64,000 nt of DNA. It comes from Sisyra terminalis (lineage: Eukaryota; Arthropoda; Insecta; Neuroptera; Sisyridae). The stretch spans positions 39,443,050 to 39,507,049 of the forward strand of contig OY292277.1 of the NCBI GenBank assembly GCA_958496175.1. Reading direction: 5' to 3'. The translations under genes and the position numbers were made by a program. The notes under the pieces are model-generated. The model was given only the letters and a program-made list of their open reading frames with translations. It did not search any database and was not told where the DNA came from. The number at the start of each line of letters is the position of its first letter. The stretch's first letter is position 1. Below, one piece after another: positions 1 through 13,400 of this stretch.

Positions 1-1930
1 AGTTACATGAAGAATTCATGAAAATCTCATAACGCGCCAATATCATTTACCTAACGTTTTTGAAAGAGATGAGACGTTCAATTTACTTACAAGTACGACT
101 CTCATTTGAAATGGAAAAAAAACGTTAGATGAGGTAAATGAATTTAGCGTGAAAATAATAACAAAACTGACGGAAAATAAACTTCAAAACGAACGGGGAA
201 ATTAACCACCACGTCAGATACCTTCATTGCTTTCATCGCTAGGGAAAATTCAAATGAATATAATAATAAAGGCAAATAAAATAAGAGAGTACAAACTATC
301 CGACGTCCATATCTTAATTTTCTAGTTTAATTAAAAAACTTGTTGCAGCAAAACTCATTATCACCAGCGTTCCATTTAAAGCGTGTAAGGTTTACATTGC
401 ATATTAGAATATGTAAAAGGGAATGAGGGATGGGATGGAATAGTGAGACGGGAAATGAGACAAAACGAGATAACAAATGGATATAATTGGAAAAATACTT
501 GAAAGTTTTCGATAAACTTTCCATAATTTTTATAGTAAGCTGTCTTATGTTAACTTTTTCAATAACTTCGAGTTTCAACCTCTTAGAAAGACAAATTATT
601 AGAGGAACTGATAATTGAATGGAAACAAATTTCCTATGCTCAAGTTAAACTTAACAAAAAGAAAGTAGAAAAATATAATAGTGCATTTTTAAAACTGAAA
701 AATATAACCATAGGTAGCTTCTAATTTCGGAGGCATCAAAGTTGGACATCAAATATTGGAATATTTTCCTGGGTAATTTTCGCATCCTCGAAGGATGTGT
801 TCCATTAAGCGACCCCAATGCTCCTGTTTACGGTTCATATTTTTCGTGGGTTACTAGCTTATGAGTGCTAGAGGCCAGTTTCTTATTGCCCATTTCAATT
901 TAGCTATCCAAAAGAGTCATTGTGAGCGTTAAGTGTGATAGTTTGAGCGAAAACAATGACGTCATGAATTATACTACCGCCATCAAAGGATGCAATAATA
1001 GGTGTTGTGAACATTGTGGTCACATAGCGGACCGCATCTTAAGTCTTCGATCCTTTACGTTTCCCAAAATTATCAATCTTTCCGAAGCATTGTCATCTCT
1101 TCGTACAATGTGCCCAAAAAACATTAGTAAGTTCGCAAGCCAGATGGAAGAGTCAATTTTAAATTTTACGAATATTTTTAAATAAATGAAATGGTTCTTT
1201 GTATATGGTAAAAATATGAACAGACTAAACATAACTTTTAAAAGAAATACCCAAAACACCAATGACATGCTTTTTAAGATTTAAAAATATAAGAAAAAAT
1301 ATTCTGTCACTTACATTGAAGATGAGTATAGGGTAACAAGACTTTAAATGAGCTAAATTCAGCATTTTTGTTTTAAAATTGTTCTGTTTTGTCATATTGT
1401 AAAAGAATCTAGTGTCTTATTGAAATTGTTAAAGAAATAATGTAAAAGATATTTATTATGTATTTTTTTATATTGTAACAATTGTGTCCAGATATAAAAG
1501 TATTACACATAAATATAAATTTGGGGATAAAAGTGGGCGTTTTCAATCACTAAAAAAATATTGCATAAGTTATTCAATAAAATAACACAAAAAGAAATAT
1601 ATCACACAAAGAAAAGGAAAATATACGGAAATTTTTACGTGAAAGAAACACGGAGAAACATTTATTAAAATAGGTAAGAGAAAATTATACAATTCGATGA
1701 GTTAGGAAATTAAACATTTGAATCGATAAATGTATATGGGAAAATGAAAATAAAAAAAAAATAATTAGATGTATAAAGAAAAAGGAAAAAAATTATATAA
1801 GACAAAAATTAATATGTATGATTAATTTAGCAATTATTAAATAATACTAATTCTATAAGTGTATTAAAGTCGTCATAATGCAACAAAAAATCGCTATTGT
1901 TTCTGCTTTCCCAATTTTTCGCGGAAATAA
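1..1930. other. AT-rich gene-free tract
   Basis: No gene, RNA or mobile element could be recognised. An open frame at 922-1185 (+) encodes 87 residues including a CNNRCCEHCGH stretch. It opens at a GTG, has no splice or family support, and is antisense to another short frame, so I do not call it a gene. Confidence 0.4.
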
Positions 1931-1934
1931 CATC

Positions 1935-2210
1935 CTTTATTTTTTATTTATTTACAAGTCTGGCATACATCCTATAGAGGTGCAGAAACACCTGTGCATA
2001 GGAACCAGATAAATACATTATTACAATTTAATATAAAAAATCTTTACAACATAAGTTTATTCAATCTCTTAGACAATAACTAATGCAAAATTACAGTATC
2101 AAATCACGATTAATCGCACTTAACCATGAAGAGATTTTTCTTCTTAAGGCTATCGACGAGCAGTTTAAGGTTTCCATCTCATTCGGTAGCAGATTATAAA
2201 ATTTATTATC
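1935..2210 (-). mobile_element. Possible LINE 3' end (decayed)
   Basis: Read on the minus strand, this stretch encodes a short NLLPNE-type peptide resembling the C-terminal tail of insect non-LTR reverse transcriptases. A less AT-rich 3' UTR-like block follows, ending in an A-rich run (GTAAATAAATAAAAAATAAA near 1935-1955). Orientation and A-rich end fit the 3' terminus of a LINE. No reverse transcriptase motif survives and no target-site duplication was found, so the assignment is tentative. Confidence 0.35.
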
Positions 2211-2229
2211 TAAAACATTTATTTTTTCA

Positions 2230-4284
2230 ATTTTTTGATGAATTTTTATTATTTTTGCATAGAATTCAGAAAATTTAATTATTTGTTGCAGAATAAAAGC
2301 TCAAAAAAAATTTTGATCTAAATTTTATTCTAATTTTGTATCAATATTGCATTTTTAAGAATAAAAATAGATAAAACAAATTATGAACACAAAAAATCCT
2401 ACTTTTTGGTCAAAATAAGATTTTATTTTTTTCCTTGATTTTTTCATGAATTTGATAGCTTTTATTCTATGAATATTTTGCTGTAAAAGGAAATTATAAA
2501 TTTAGCGACATATTAAACAGTGAATACCAAATAAAACTTATGCAATACAAAAAAAAAAACTTCCCCAATTTATTGATATATTTTTCAGTTGTATTCAAAT
2601 TGGACTACAAAACGAGGAATAAAGAAAAATAAAATTTGCCCTAAAATCACCAAAGTCGTAAAATATGACGCAATCTACGCGCGTATTTGGGGCAAGTTAT
2701 TTGGGGAAAAAAAATGAATATATCTGTATTCAAATAATATGTGAGTAAATATTGGTAAACGGAAGCTGTGAGCTTTCTTATGCACATGCGAGCCCAGGAC
2801 TGTAACTGCGTATTGCTAACTTATATATATATAGGTCCCTGAAAAAAATCGGCTGTTATAAATGTATGTTTTGACATAACCCGACCCGGAGCTTTATTAT
2901 CTGCTATTCAATATTCCCGATGGAATTTTTGTAACACACGTATCGATGATAGATTTCTTACGCTATTCGCATGCCGCCATTCACTCTTGGATCATCCCTT
3001 TTCCCCGTTCTTACGATTCACACACGCATACTATTAGATTTCTCATTCAACTTTTCCTACTCCATTTGGTTTAACTTTTTCAATGCACTTTCAACTTGGA
3101 AGTATCGACTTTTTAGCAAGCTTTTTCGTGGAAATGGTTTTCGCGCTTTTTTCGTCCAATTATTTTTGATACCTGATGTCTCTTTCTATTCAATTTCGAC
3201 GGTTCAAAAGTGATTTATTTGTGTAAAATATAAATACGGCGTTCATTATGTGTGTCGAAAAATTTGCATTTTACTGTGATTGATGCGAACGAATTGAATT
3301 TGTTCTTAGGTTATGAAAATGTCAATACGATTCGTACATTATACTGTTGTCAAAGTTAAATTGGGTCATGTCACTGTGGAAAAGTTGAGGGAAATATTTT
3401 TTAAGAAATTTTATGTGTTTTCAAATTTTAATAGAATTTTTATTTAAATTATTACTAATTTTGTTAATGGATATTTCATAAACGAATGCTTAATAGAAGG
3501 AAGAAAGTATGCTTATACAAAACGAAAAATTATAAAATGTCTTAAATAAATTAAGATCGTATGATAATTGATAACTTTTATGTGAATTTCTTTTTTTAAA
3601 TAATTTATCAATAATAAAATAGTATGATCTCGTATTTAGTGATTTTGATTTCGAGGTATAATAATCTAAAAATCTTTAGTTTAACATTAACACTAAAACA
3701 TACATTTTCTTATTGAATCTTTTGAACATGTTTGCTTGAAATTAAAAATTCATGAAACTTATAAATTAGTGAATTTTGTAAAGATTGGCATTTTTGATAA
3801 TTTGATACTTTAAAAATTATATATAAAATATAGTGCTTAGCATCATACTTACCATAACATTTTGAGAACGAATCTTTTAGCGGAAATCCTTCAAAATTCT
3901 TAAGTATCCAAATATAATGAAGTAAACATAATTTATGTACTCAAAAACACTAAGAAATCAATATATTATTACCAGAAAATAATTCGCAATCATTAATAAA
4001 CATTTTGAAAGATTACAACTATTTAAACTTTTTAAAATATTTAACCCGAGCATTACTTAGTCTTGAATACTAAATTCGGTTAATTTTTTGGAAGATTTGA
4101 TGATAGTTTAAAATATACTAGTTTTGGTAAAATTAATTAAAATTTTCTACCACCATTGTAGTACCCTTAAAATGAAACTAAACTTGATTTCCATTATTTC
4201 AGATCTTAATCGATATGTGATATAAATAAATAAAAAATAAAATAAATAATAAATAAAAAAATATAGTCTTTTTATCAAATATTA
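2230..4284. other. AT-rich gene-free tract
   Basis: Nothing recognisable. The block from about 2760 to 3340 is less AT-rich than its surroundings and contains an 80-codon open frame (2971-3213, +) with no recognisable family. It could be a noncoding conserved island. Confidence 0.35.
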
Positions 4285-4334
4285 CAATGTTGCCTGATGA
4301 AGTTGGAATTACACCGACGAAACGTTGCAAATTG
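4285..4334 (+). ncRNA. Hammerhead-ribozyme-like motif
   Basis: The core reads CTGATGA (4294-4300), one extra A (4301), stem II GTTGG (4302-4306) and CCGAC (4314-4318, one T-G pair) around a 7-base loop, then GAAA (4319-4322), then CGTT. Stem I forms between CAAT-g-TTGC (4285-4293) and GCAAATTG (4327-4334). This is a type I hammerhead layout in which stem III is only the ACGT after GAA. That is the minimal form known from Penelope-like retroelements, thought to act as RNA dimers. Predicted cleavage follows 4326 (GTT). The extra A before stem II departs from the consensus. No protein remnant lies beside it. Activity is inferred only. Confidence 0.6.
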
Positions 4335-5795
4335 CAATAATCAAAATGAAGCACTGCTCAATTGTTTGGTCTACTACATCCTGATTTATCCTTTATTTGA
4401 AACTTATATTTAACTTTGTACTCTTGGACAACAATCTTACAATTTTTAATTTCCTACAAACACCAATTTATCCAAGAGGCGTAAGGGTGTACACATAGAG
4501 AATCGGCTCCGGAAAGATATTTTAATAGCTTTTATAATGTAGAGGTACAAATATACTATTAAAATCCTGCAAATTTCCGATCCTTATTTATAATTTATAT
4601 AAAAATATAATAAGTAAAAAACATAAAACATATTTTTCCTAAGAATTTACTGTGCTGGTTGATCTAAAATTCAAATATGATTTAAGGATTGATAATGCCT
4701 TTTCTATAATAAATTTACAACTACTAGGTGTGTTAATATGAAACCGGAATTCGCTAATAAATGGTGCTGTCTTTCAAAAGAGATGATTAAAGAATCAAGA
4801 GTTATATCTAAGCATGGAAATTGAGCCCGAAAGACATTTATCAACAACCATTAATATTTTTAAAATATTATCATAATTTCTATGCGTTTGCTGTTCTTTA
4901 AATTTGGTATTCATTTAATTAAGCTTCATGATAGTTATGAGTATATTTTTCTGGTTTAAATACTTTTCAAAAATTAAAAAAAAAACTTTATGAAATAAAA
5001 ATTCATATACCTACTTGAAATTATTTATGATTTTTTTTTTTTTTTGGTTGAAGGATTGCGTGAAAATATAAATATTCGTTGAACTAAGCTCAATTTAAAA
5101 GAAAAAACATCATGCCATTTACAGAAAAACATACTTTTAGTTAATTTTCCAACTATGCACAAATGGACTTTAAATTACGTAATTGCATTACCTAAAATGT
5201 TAAATGCTTTGGTCGACTGATTTTCCAGCTAATCTTTGCTTTTTCTCATTCCCTTAACTATGTTTGAATCATATTAAATACCTGCATTAATATGTAAACA
5301 AAAAATTATGTTATTAAAATATGTTTATTTTTTAACGAAAGTTTACTTTGTATTTAAATTTAAAATTTTTGAAATGACTTACTGTTAATTTTATAAATAA
5401 AAAATCTAATATACGTACGTAAAATCAGGATAAATAAGTTAAAAAAATTAATATTTGCAAAAATCACTTTTTTCACTTGCATAATTGATCTTTCTAAAGT
5501 GTGTGAAAAATAAAATTGTTTTTTTCACCTAAATGTTAAAGTGAATTAGAAGAACTGGTTTTTTTAATTAACATTGACTTATTTTGTTGTTATTTATTTA
5601 TTATGGTTAAGGTATCAGAAAATATGTTTTAGAAGTATAATTCGTTATGGAATGACTAACCTATTATATTAATTCTAGTAATTTTTCAATAAACATAGTG
5701 GAGAGATTGAGTGAAAATTCTTGGATAATTAAAACATAAATGCTTCTGAAAGTAGTCGTTTGTATTTCGAAAATTTGTTTTTACTCTATAGGTGA
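4335..5795. other. AT-rich gene-free tract
   Basis: No gene or element recognised; homopolymer A/T runs only. Confidence 0.4.
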
Positions 5796-5915
5796 TTTTT
5801 TATTTATTTTCAAATAAATTGCACAATCTGCATAGGGTTATAATAAGTGCATTCAATCCATAGACAATCACATGTAAGCACTAGTCCCAGTAGATTAGTG
5901 CACTTTAAGTACAAA
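5795..5915 (-). mobile_element. Jockey-like LINE 3' UTR fragment
   Basis: The reverse complement closely matches the 3' UTR of the Jockey-like copy at 52400-53265: both contain GGGACTAGTGCTTACATGTG, then GATTGTCTATGGATTGAATG, and end in an A-rich tail after TTATTTGAAAATAAA. It is a severely 5'-truncated copy of the same family in opposite orientation. No coding sequence remains. It abuts the RTE-like fragment downstream, so two LINE insertions lie side by side. Confidence 0.75.
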
Positions 5916-6009
5916 ATAGAGATAGATGACTTTTAAAATATATTTATCCAACTTCATATATCCAACTTTATGTCCCATGGTCTAGACTGAAAGTTCCTTT
6001 TCTTCTTCT

Positions 6010-6790
6010 TCTTTTGGTGCCTCTTCAACGTTATAGATTGACAATCACCATGGCAATTTTGATTTTTGATACAGCAGCGTGGAAAAGTCTTCTAGAGCTT
6101 TTTCCAAACCACCCACTAGGGTTGGCTTGCCAAGATGTCTTTCTTCTTCCCAGAGCTCTTTTTTCTTCAATCCAACCCATAATGATAAGGTGGAGTAAGT
6201 GATATTTATCGTTACACATTACGTGGTAGAATTTCAGTAACTATCTCTTCTTTATAGATATCGTAAGAATTCTTGGGGTATAAAGTATCGTTAGTACTTG
6301 TTCATTTCGCACGTGATCCTTCCAAGGTATCTTCTGGGTTCGGTATTATATCCACATTTCAAATGTGGAAATGTTATTTTCCAATCTCTGGGTAAGAGTC
6401 GATTCTTCCATTCCGTATAAAACAGATGGGAACCCATAGTACTTGCCCATTTTTAACTGCAGTTCCAGAGATAAAGTTCGATCCACAAAGATTTTTATCA
6501 TTTTTGTGAAGATTCCTCTGGGTTGCTTAATGCGGCTGTGTATTTCCTGCTCCATATTCCACTTTTCGTTGCTAAGATATCTCAGGTATTTAAAGTGTTT
6601 CATTCTTTCTAGTGTCTCTCCGTTAAGGTTTAGACATATGGGGGTTCGATCTCGTTTAAATATTACCATTAACTTGATTTTCTTTTAATTTACTTTTATA
6701 CCGTTCTTATAGCTTTTGTGGTTAACGTTACTTAAAAGCTCCTGAAGATGAGTATCTGAGGTGTTGGTAACCTGTCTATTGATTGATATG
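6010..6790 (-). pseudogene. RTE-like LINE reverse transcriptase C-terminal fragment, broken
   Basis: Minus-strand translation gives two blocks in different frames. 6346-6790 carries LMVIFKRDR, LERMKHFKYL and FPSVLYGMEE, the conserved C-terminal third of RTE-type reverse transcriptases (usually LERVKQYKYLG and LLYGAE). 6031-6219 carries YHLLHLIIMGWIEEKR and GRRKTSWQ, the terminal block of the same proteins (usually GKIEGKRGPGRRR). Stops and frameshifts separate the blocks and the N-terminal polymerase motifs are missing. It is a dead, 5'-truncated copy. The family often appears in insect annotations as a host gene called craniofacial development protein 2-like; this is not a host gene. A second fragment of the family lies at 17735-18100. 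Confidence 0.8.
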
Positions 6791-8165
6791 TCCTCAGAAA
6801 GATATATACTTCTCAAGAATCCATAATTCTCAATATGACTTCTAAAATCAAAAACTTCTTTGGCTTAAAATCTAACGATTCTAACTTTGCCTGGACCGTA
6901 CCAATAGAGGAAAAAAATTACTGCATGTATCACATTCAGCCCAGCTATCATTACCCACAAAAAATTTTGGTAACCCAACAATATAGAGAAAAAATTTTCT
7001 TTACAATCTCGAATTATCTATCTAATGGATGTTAACACAAAAAAATTGTTACTGAGAAAACAGTTTGTAAAACTATTTATTTCAATCATCAAAATGATTT
7101 ATTTGAATCTGTAGACTGTGCTTAAAAACACGTACAATTATACGATAAAAAAATAAATAAAAGCACACACTTTCAATTACTCACAGAAACTGTAGGTTTT
7201 ATTGCGTTCTGCTAAAATTAAATAGCAATTCAATTACCAAATTTCTTTCTTTGAAGCGAATAAAAAATCGAGTAAGTAGTTATATTTAACTAAAAACTCG
7301 TTTCATGCTTCCATAATTTCATTTCTTCGATAAAAATTTCCACTGAAAAAAGGCCAGCCAATAAAAAAATGATGTAGCAACAACTACGACTACATAAACA
7401 GAAGGAAAACGTAGAAAAAAATATTTGCAACACACAAAACACGTTTTTTCGTACTTTACAATTTGTTTTAATTTAATTCAATTTAAAACAAGTTTTACTT
7501 TTCATCTTACACATTATGTTTTCCAAGTTCAAAGCAACGGGTTTCGCAAATATTTACAAAAATAAGAATAAAGGCAAACCTCACCTTTCGAAATTTCGCG
7601 CGTGTTTAACTACGTAAAAATGGATGGAGATTTTTTTTCCTTTTATTATGCATGAAGGAAAAAGAAAACCATTTATAACGGAATAAAATGTTGAGAAAAC
7701 CATTCTTTGACGTAATTATTAATGGGTCAAATCCCATCATTTGTTACAAGGGAAAAAAATTCAAAGGGAATGTAGGTACATATTATATTTTATTTAATTT
7801 AATTTTGGTATGTTTATATTATTTATATGTTATTTGTTTGCTAATGAAAATGAGTAAAACACTTTTTTATTTTGAAAATGTTATGCTTGGAATGATCCAA
7901 TTTAATTTTATAATGGTTTTCTATTATAAAATTTATACTTTCTTGGTTTTTTGTTTATTTTTTCTTACATTATAGGTAAAGCAATTTAATGAGATTTTCT
8001 ATCTTCACAAACTATTATAATAGCTAACCACTCTTGTCTCCTGTATAGTTTAGATAAGTGATTATTAACCTTGTTGAATATACTAATCTCCATCAGTTTC
8101 ATATTAGCAACCACCTAACACTTCGCAATAAAATACAATTTTTTTGAAATTCAAAATCAAAATAA
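6791..8165. other. AT-rich gene-free tract
   Basis: Short open frames at 6835-7035 and 7688-7975 (+) are AT-rich and of low complexity. The second would be hydrophobic, mostly Leu, Phe, Tyr and Ile. I see no family resemblance, promoter or splice structure. Confidence 0.35.
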
Positions 8166-8204
8166 AGGTATAAAGTATTTATTCATAGGCGTACAAATTG
8201 AAAA

Positions 8205-8310
8205 AAATTGTTAAGAACCTGCCGAGCCTGCGAGACTTACTCACTTGTGAACCCCTGGGAACTCCAGGGGTTCCATTGAATCCAGTTTAAGAACCAATGG
8301 GTTAAATTTT
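8205..8310. mobile_element. hAT-type MITE fragment
   Basis: Contains GTTAAGAACC near 8211 and AGTTTAAGAACCAATGG near 8289, both variants of the hAT terminal sequence GGTTAAGAACCACTG seen intact at 60203-60217. A strong hairpin of GAACCCCTGG and CCAGGGGTTC lies between them (about 8249-8274). Both terminus-like pieces point the same way, so the copy is rearranged or partial. Confidence 0.4.
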
Positions 8311-8377
8311 TGTTAACTATCACATACTTTCATTACTATTTTCTGAATTAATGGATAATAATATATGTCTTATGAGA

Positions 8378-8412
8378 CTTAATTTCTTGTCTGTGACTGT
8401 CATCATCAGGTA
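8378..8412 (-). ncRNA. Decayed hammerhead-like motif
   Basis: On the minus strand CCTGATGA is followed by one extra base, then GACAGT, a short loop and ACAAGAAA. This is the order of a hammerhead core with a damaged stem II and GAAA element. It resembles the better copy at 4285-4334, including the single inserted base after CTGATGA. Stem I cannot be drawn. Confidence 0.25.
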
Positions 8413-11400
8413 ATAATTATTTTCTCATTTGACAAAATACTTATCAATGTTTAACTATTTTCTGCTAAAAGGCAGATTTAGTTTTCGACTGTATTCTTTC
8501 TTTTAAGCAAAAAATTGCGAAATAGAAGTGTTGAATGATACGCATTTATAAACAATTTTAACCAAAAAAAAAATAGTATAACAAACGCATTTTTCTTCAA
8601 TGGGCATTTTTTAAAAATTATTCACAAAAAATAACGATTAGGGATATAACTTGTATAATCGTTTGTTCCAAATTTTCCCCAATGGTGATCTTAATCGTTA
8701 AAGTTTCTTTTGTGGCATGTGGCGATACAATTACATGGGTTAGGTTTTATCTAGGATTGATAATTGTAAGTAATATTTTCATAAAAATTACTTTTCATCA
8801 TTTAAACCGCAATCCAAATATTGTGTATCTTATCGATGAAATTTCTACAATTCATTGTTAGGTAATTTCCCGATTATAGTTTAAATGATAAAAATAATTT
8901 GAACCAATATTAATCTATTATTGATTAAACCTGGCCTTAATAGTTTTGGAGACAAAATTTTTTTTTTTTAATAAATCGGAAAATCATCAGAAATACTCGG
9001 AAACATTTGGTAAATTCAATTTGTTTACAAAGTTCATTATGGTTACTTTTTTAAGAAAATTTGTGAAAAATGAAGTGCTTTTATTTTACAAACTTTGTGT
9101 AGCTATCTAAAATCAATGATGCTATAGAATTATACTTTATAATTATAATAACGATTTTCAAAATGAAATTTTTCTCATTTGCGAGCAGTAGGACTTTATT
9201 TTAAATAATTTTGATTAATTTTGGCTCATTAATACAAAATTAAATTTTCATTACGAAAAAAGCGACGCTAGTTCTCGGTAGGAAGAGATTTAGTTTTTGT
9301 AACAATATTTTTAAATCAATTTAAAAAATTGCTTTTGGATGTATGCTAAATTTACTCGGTTTGATTTTTTCATTTCGTTTTTTGATTAACAACTATTGGT
9401 AATATTATATTGTTTAACAATTTGTTATACAAACATTTCTTTGGCTACAATTTATCTACGCTTCATTTCGGATAACAATTAAGTTCCTTAAATAATCTTG
9501 ATGAAATTTTCCAATTGCGAAACTATAAGGCCGATGCACATTATAGTTAAGCCCAAAAATGCATTCAAGTAGTGGAAGAGACTGGTACACATAATATATT
9601 CCCAAGCATCTGGTTTCCAATACTAATTTTAATAGCTATTATACTAATTACTATCGGATAATTACTATTTTGACTTTTTAGTTAGTGACGAACGATAAGT
9701 AAGCCGAACGATAATGACAAGTAATATATACCAAGCAGAATGTTGTATAGCGGACAGATATCTGGAAATTAAATATCCAAAGCAATAATTAGTATGAGAA
9801 TAATTGTTCGCTACAGAGTGCGGCCGGCCTGAGTTTCAGTAAATTAATTCATTTCCCTAATCAAGTATTTCTCTATATTTTTTCCAACAAAAGTACCAAA
9901 TAAAATAATAAATAATAATTTTTTGAGGTATTTAGATATTTATTTAAGAAAATAAATTCTTTAAAAATTGAGCTTAAATTGTTTCAAAATAATTTTTACA
10001 ATTGGTCTGGGATTAGGTTTGGTCTTAGAGCCAAATAACGTTTGTTTTCCGAAATCATTTTTGTTTTCATTAATTGATGAATTGAAACTTCTTTTGAATG
10101 TTTTTTTTCCATAGTTAGACTAATAAATGCACATAATTCTAATAATATTTAGTTTGGAAAAATTGCTTTGTGTGGTAAAGGGTTAATTTTTTAGGATCTT
10201 TCTAAACCATGTTTCAGAAACACCTAATTTTAAAGATCTATAGAATAAAAAAATAAGTTGCAATCCTCTTTTGAGATCGGTATGTTTAAGCGATAAAAAT
10301 TTTTCCTCTGATTAGTAACTAAAACATAGCCCAAATATTAAAGTCAGTAGGTATTTCGCTATCGATTTTTTATTTTGGTTTTTATTTTAATCTAATGAGA
10401 GGAACGTTCATTAAATATATCTTACAAATTTAATTAAAAGAAATATAGTTTGTTACCTTTTTCAAATTATTCTGCAACAATTAATCTGGAAGCAAAAAAA
10501 TGAAATATGAATTTCTATATTAGTTTATATAACGAATCACCGTCACAATTAACAAGTAGGTAATTTATACATCAGTGGTGGTAAGTTTACGATGAAGTAT
10601 AAAACGAAATATCGTAAAGCTAAGCGCTATGTTACCAGGAGAATTTTACAAAACAATATCTATCGTTGAAAAATTTAATAATATTTTCCATGTGAAAATA
10701 TTTAAGTAAATACACGAAACGTTTCAATTTGTAAAATTTATCGCTTCAATTACAACTCAACATGTACAACATATATAAAATGTAAAAATAACGATGTGCG
10801 ATTCCCGTGTTGCTAGTGTTCCCAATATTCCCGGCGTGGATATAATATAAAGCGAACAACTGTAGGTAAAGATATAGATTGAGTAAAATACGGGTGATAA
10901 CGATCTCACGTTGACATGAAAAATTTCCAATGAGAAAGACAATGACGTCGTTGTGCTTGTTCTTTGGTGATTAGCACTTCAATTAGTTTGGAAGGCCTAT
11001 TAATATTCTGTACATGCATCCATCCTCCGGGAGCCCCTTCCCTTCAATGTGTAACAGCAACAACAACAATACTTAATCCTATATTTGTTTTTTCCTCATC
11101 CACTTTTCACGTCTTCACTTTCTCATCTTTACAGTGTCATCTCTTTATCCACTATGTATAAGACACGAGATGAGGATTTTGAAGGACGAAACACAAGGTT
11201 TGAACGGGAAAAACAGGGAAAACATGTTATAAGTCAATACAAGTTTATTGGGTGGAATAATAAGAAAACCGAATTGAACTTTTCCCATTTTATTGAAATT
11301 AGTTTGGTAAACGAAGAACGTGAAACATAAATCGAACGTAATGGGAAATGATAGATGAACTTTGTTAAAAAAGTAAATAAAATTTTCACAAATATTTCAG

Positions 11401-12589
11401 TCTCCCAAATTTGGACGATAAATTAATTTTATTGATAATGCTTGGTAAAGTTTATTAAATTCGATAAGGTTTCAAAAGTTACTTAAAAATAAGATTTTTT
11501 TTATCAAACCAATTATGTTTTATTTGAATTTATATATATTATAAAGTCTTTGTATCGAAAGTCAAATACTTAAACAAAATGCATTTTTATACGAATTTGA
11601 AAACTATAATTCAATTCTTATCATTTAATTTTTATAACGGAAGAATCAATTCTAGAAAGCAATTTAACATCTTTTTTTTCATAAATAACAATACATATAT
11701 TTATTCATTTAACACTTTTATATATTTACAGTTTTTATATATTTATTCGTCCGTGGCCTAATTCTTGTGCGTAACAATAGACATCAACAGTTGTTTAAAT
11801 TTATGAAAAAATAAGCTTTATAAAATAAATCGTTAGATTATAGCTTAACCATGATTTAAATAAAATATTAACCAAAGTAAGTACCTTTTCAAAATAATCA
11901 TGAATATAATTTTATACACTCAAGTGTATTATATAGTTAAATGATTTAGGTATCTATGCAAACGTATGATACCTTGTATTGAATAATAAAGAAAAAATAC
12001 ATTTTATAACCAATTCTAGTTAAATTATAATCATTGCGGAAATTTCTATATCACTTCACATCATTTTTTTCTGGGAATTGCTTTGACAAGCAATATAGAT
12101 TAATGTCAATTTAGGCTTACGCAATCCATTTAAATCAAAAATTTTCAACATCATATGTCAATAAAAAATGTGCTCCAAATGCAATGGAATGCCAGAAAGT
12201 ATTAAATCTGAAATGGAATCCTGAAAGCTTTTTGGCGTTTTGCTGTCTTTTATTTTCACATACTCGTAATTAATTTTAATACAATTTACTGGTTATTCAA
12301 ATAAACACTCTGTATGCAACTTAAAGAGATGTGGGAAGTTAACTATTAAACTAAGAAGTCTTATTTCTTGTTTTGATTTATCATTTATCAATAGATGAAT
12401 TTGGTGAAAAAAGGTCATAAGAATTTTTGTCTCAGAAGCTCGTATTTTGTCTCATTTTCATTTGATCATAGTACGAAACAGTATGTATTTTATATAAAAA
12501 ATAAATGTTAAAAAAAATCAATGAATGCCCAGCAAAATGGATAGTTAGAATTTGATAATAAAAATTAAACTTTACTATTTAAATATTCT
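8413..12589. other. Gene-free tract with one less AT-rich island
   Basis: No gene recognised. About 10750-11340 is visibly less AT-rich, with CCTCCGGGAGCCCCTTCCC and a CAA-repeat, and holds overlapping short frames on both strands with no family resemblance. It may be a regulatory or conserved noncoding island. Confidence 0.35.
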
Positions 12590-13400
12590 TCTTTTTCATG
12601 GTTTTGGGGACCTCTGCAAAAAGTTCCTCGCACAGCATCCTAAAACAACTCTTATGCCCCAGCTTTTTTTTTAGTTACAACTGGTCAGGTCTACGTCTAT
12701 GGTGAATTTCAGTAAACAGCCAATTGTATCTTTATGTATGATTCCTAGATCTTGTCTAGGTGGTCCTGGACATCTGAAACGGCATGCAGTCATAGCTAAG
12801 GTCAGGTTATAGTCAGTCATAGCTAGGTATTCATATAGTACATGGGAAGCGGTTTTCTCACCCTTACCGCATTTCTGGGATGTACTTGGCTCAATATCTA
12901 TTCCTATAGTTTGAAATTTCCCACTCAAATTGCAGTGACTTGTTTATATACCTTGCTACCTTCTGATACCCTTAGAAGTCGTTTGTTACGGTCTTTTAGA
13001 GGTTTTTTTTAACATAAACTTTGATAGTTTGCCTTCTAATTAGTTATTTCAGGATTTTATTTGCTCATTTTGAGTCCATTCGGCTTTTCGATTAATTGTT
13101 GTGCAAATCGGCACACTTAAAGTTGATTCTGGACTAACAAATAAAATACTTTTGTCTGCCTTTGCATGTTCATTTAATTTTTTGGATACCTTGGATGCTA
13201 ATTCAGTGAAGAGTGTATTGTATTCATAAATCAATTTGAACTTCGTGTGGAGAGATTCGATCGTTTTAATTGTGGCTTAGTTATCTAAGAAGATTTTTAT
13301 TATTTTACAATGGGATTTTCTTTTTTTTTTTTTCGATAGACACGTAATGATGGCGTTGAATTCTGCTTCAAATGCTTTGAACATTTTATTACGGTTATAA
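12590..13400 (-). pseudogene. LINE RNase H and C-terminal zinc-knuckle fragment, broken
   Basis: Minus-strand reading gives FKAFEAEFNAIITC (about 13340-13385), the stretch with the second acidic residue of a LINE-encoded RNase H. Then comes KAEWTQNEQIKS (about 13050-13080), and then CGKGEKTASHVLYEYLAM, the C-terminal Cys/His tail of Jockey/I-type LINEs. It is a diverged paralogue of the fragment at 32184-32872, sharing AEWTQNEQIKSW, TASHVL.EY and the closing LLKF-type 3' segment. Frames are interrupted. No reverse transcriptase remains and no boundaries with duplications were found. Confidence 0.75.

Noticed and set aside
6031..6669. Host gene (craniofacial development protein 2-like)
   Set aside because: The sequence blocks are the C-terminal end of an RTE-like LINE reverse transcriptase, broken by stops and frameshifts.
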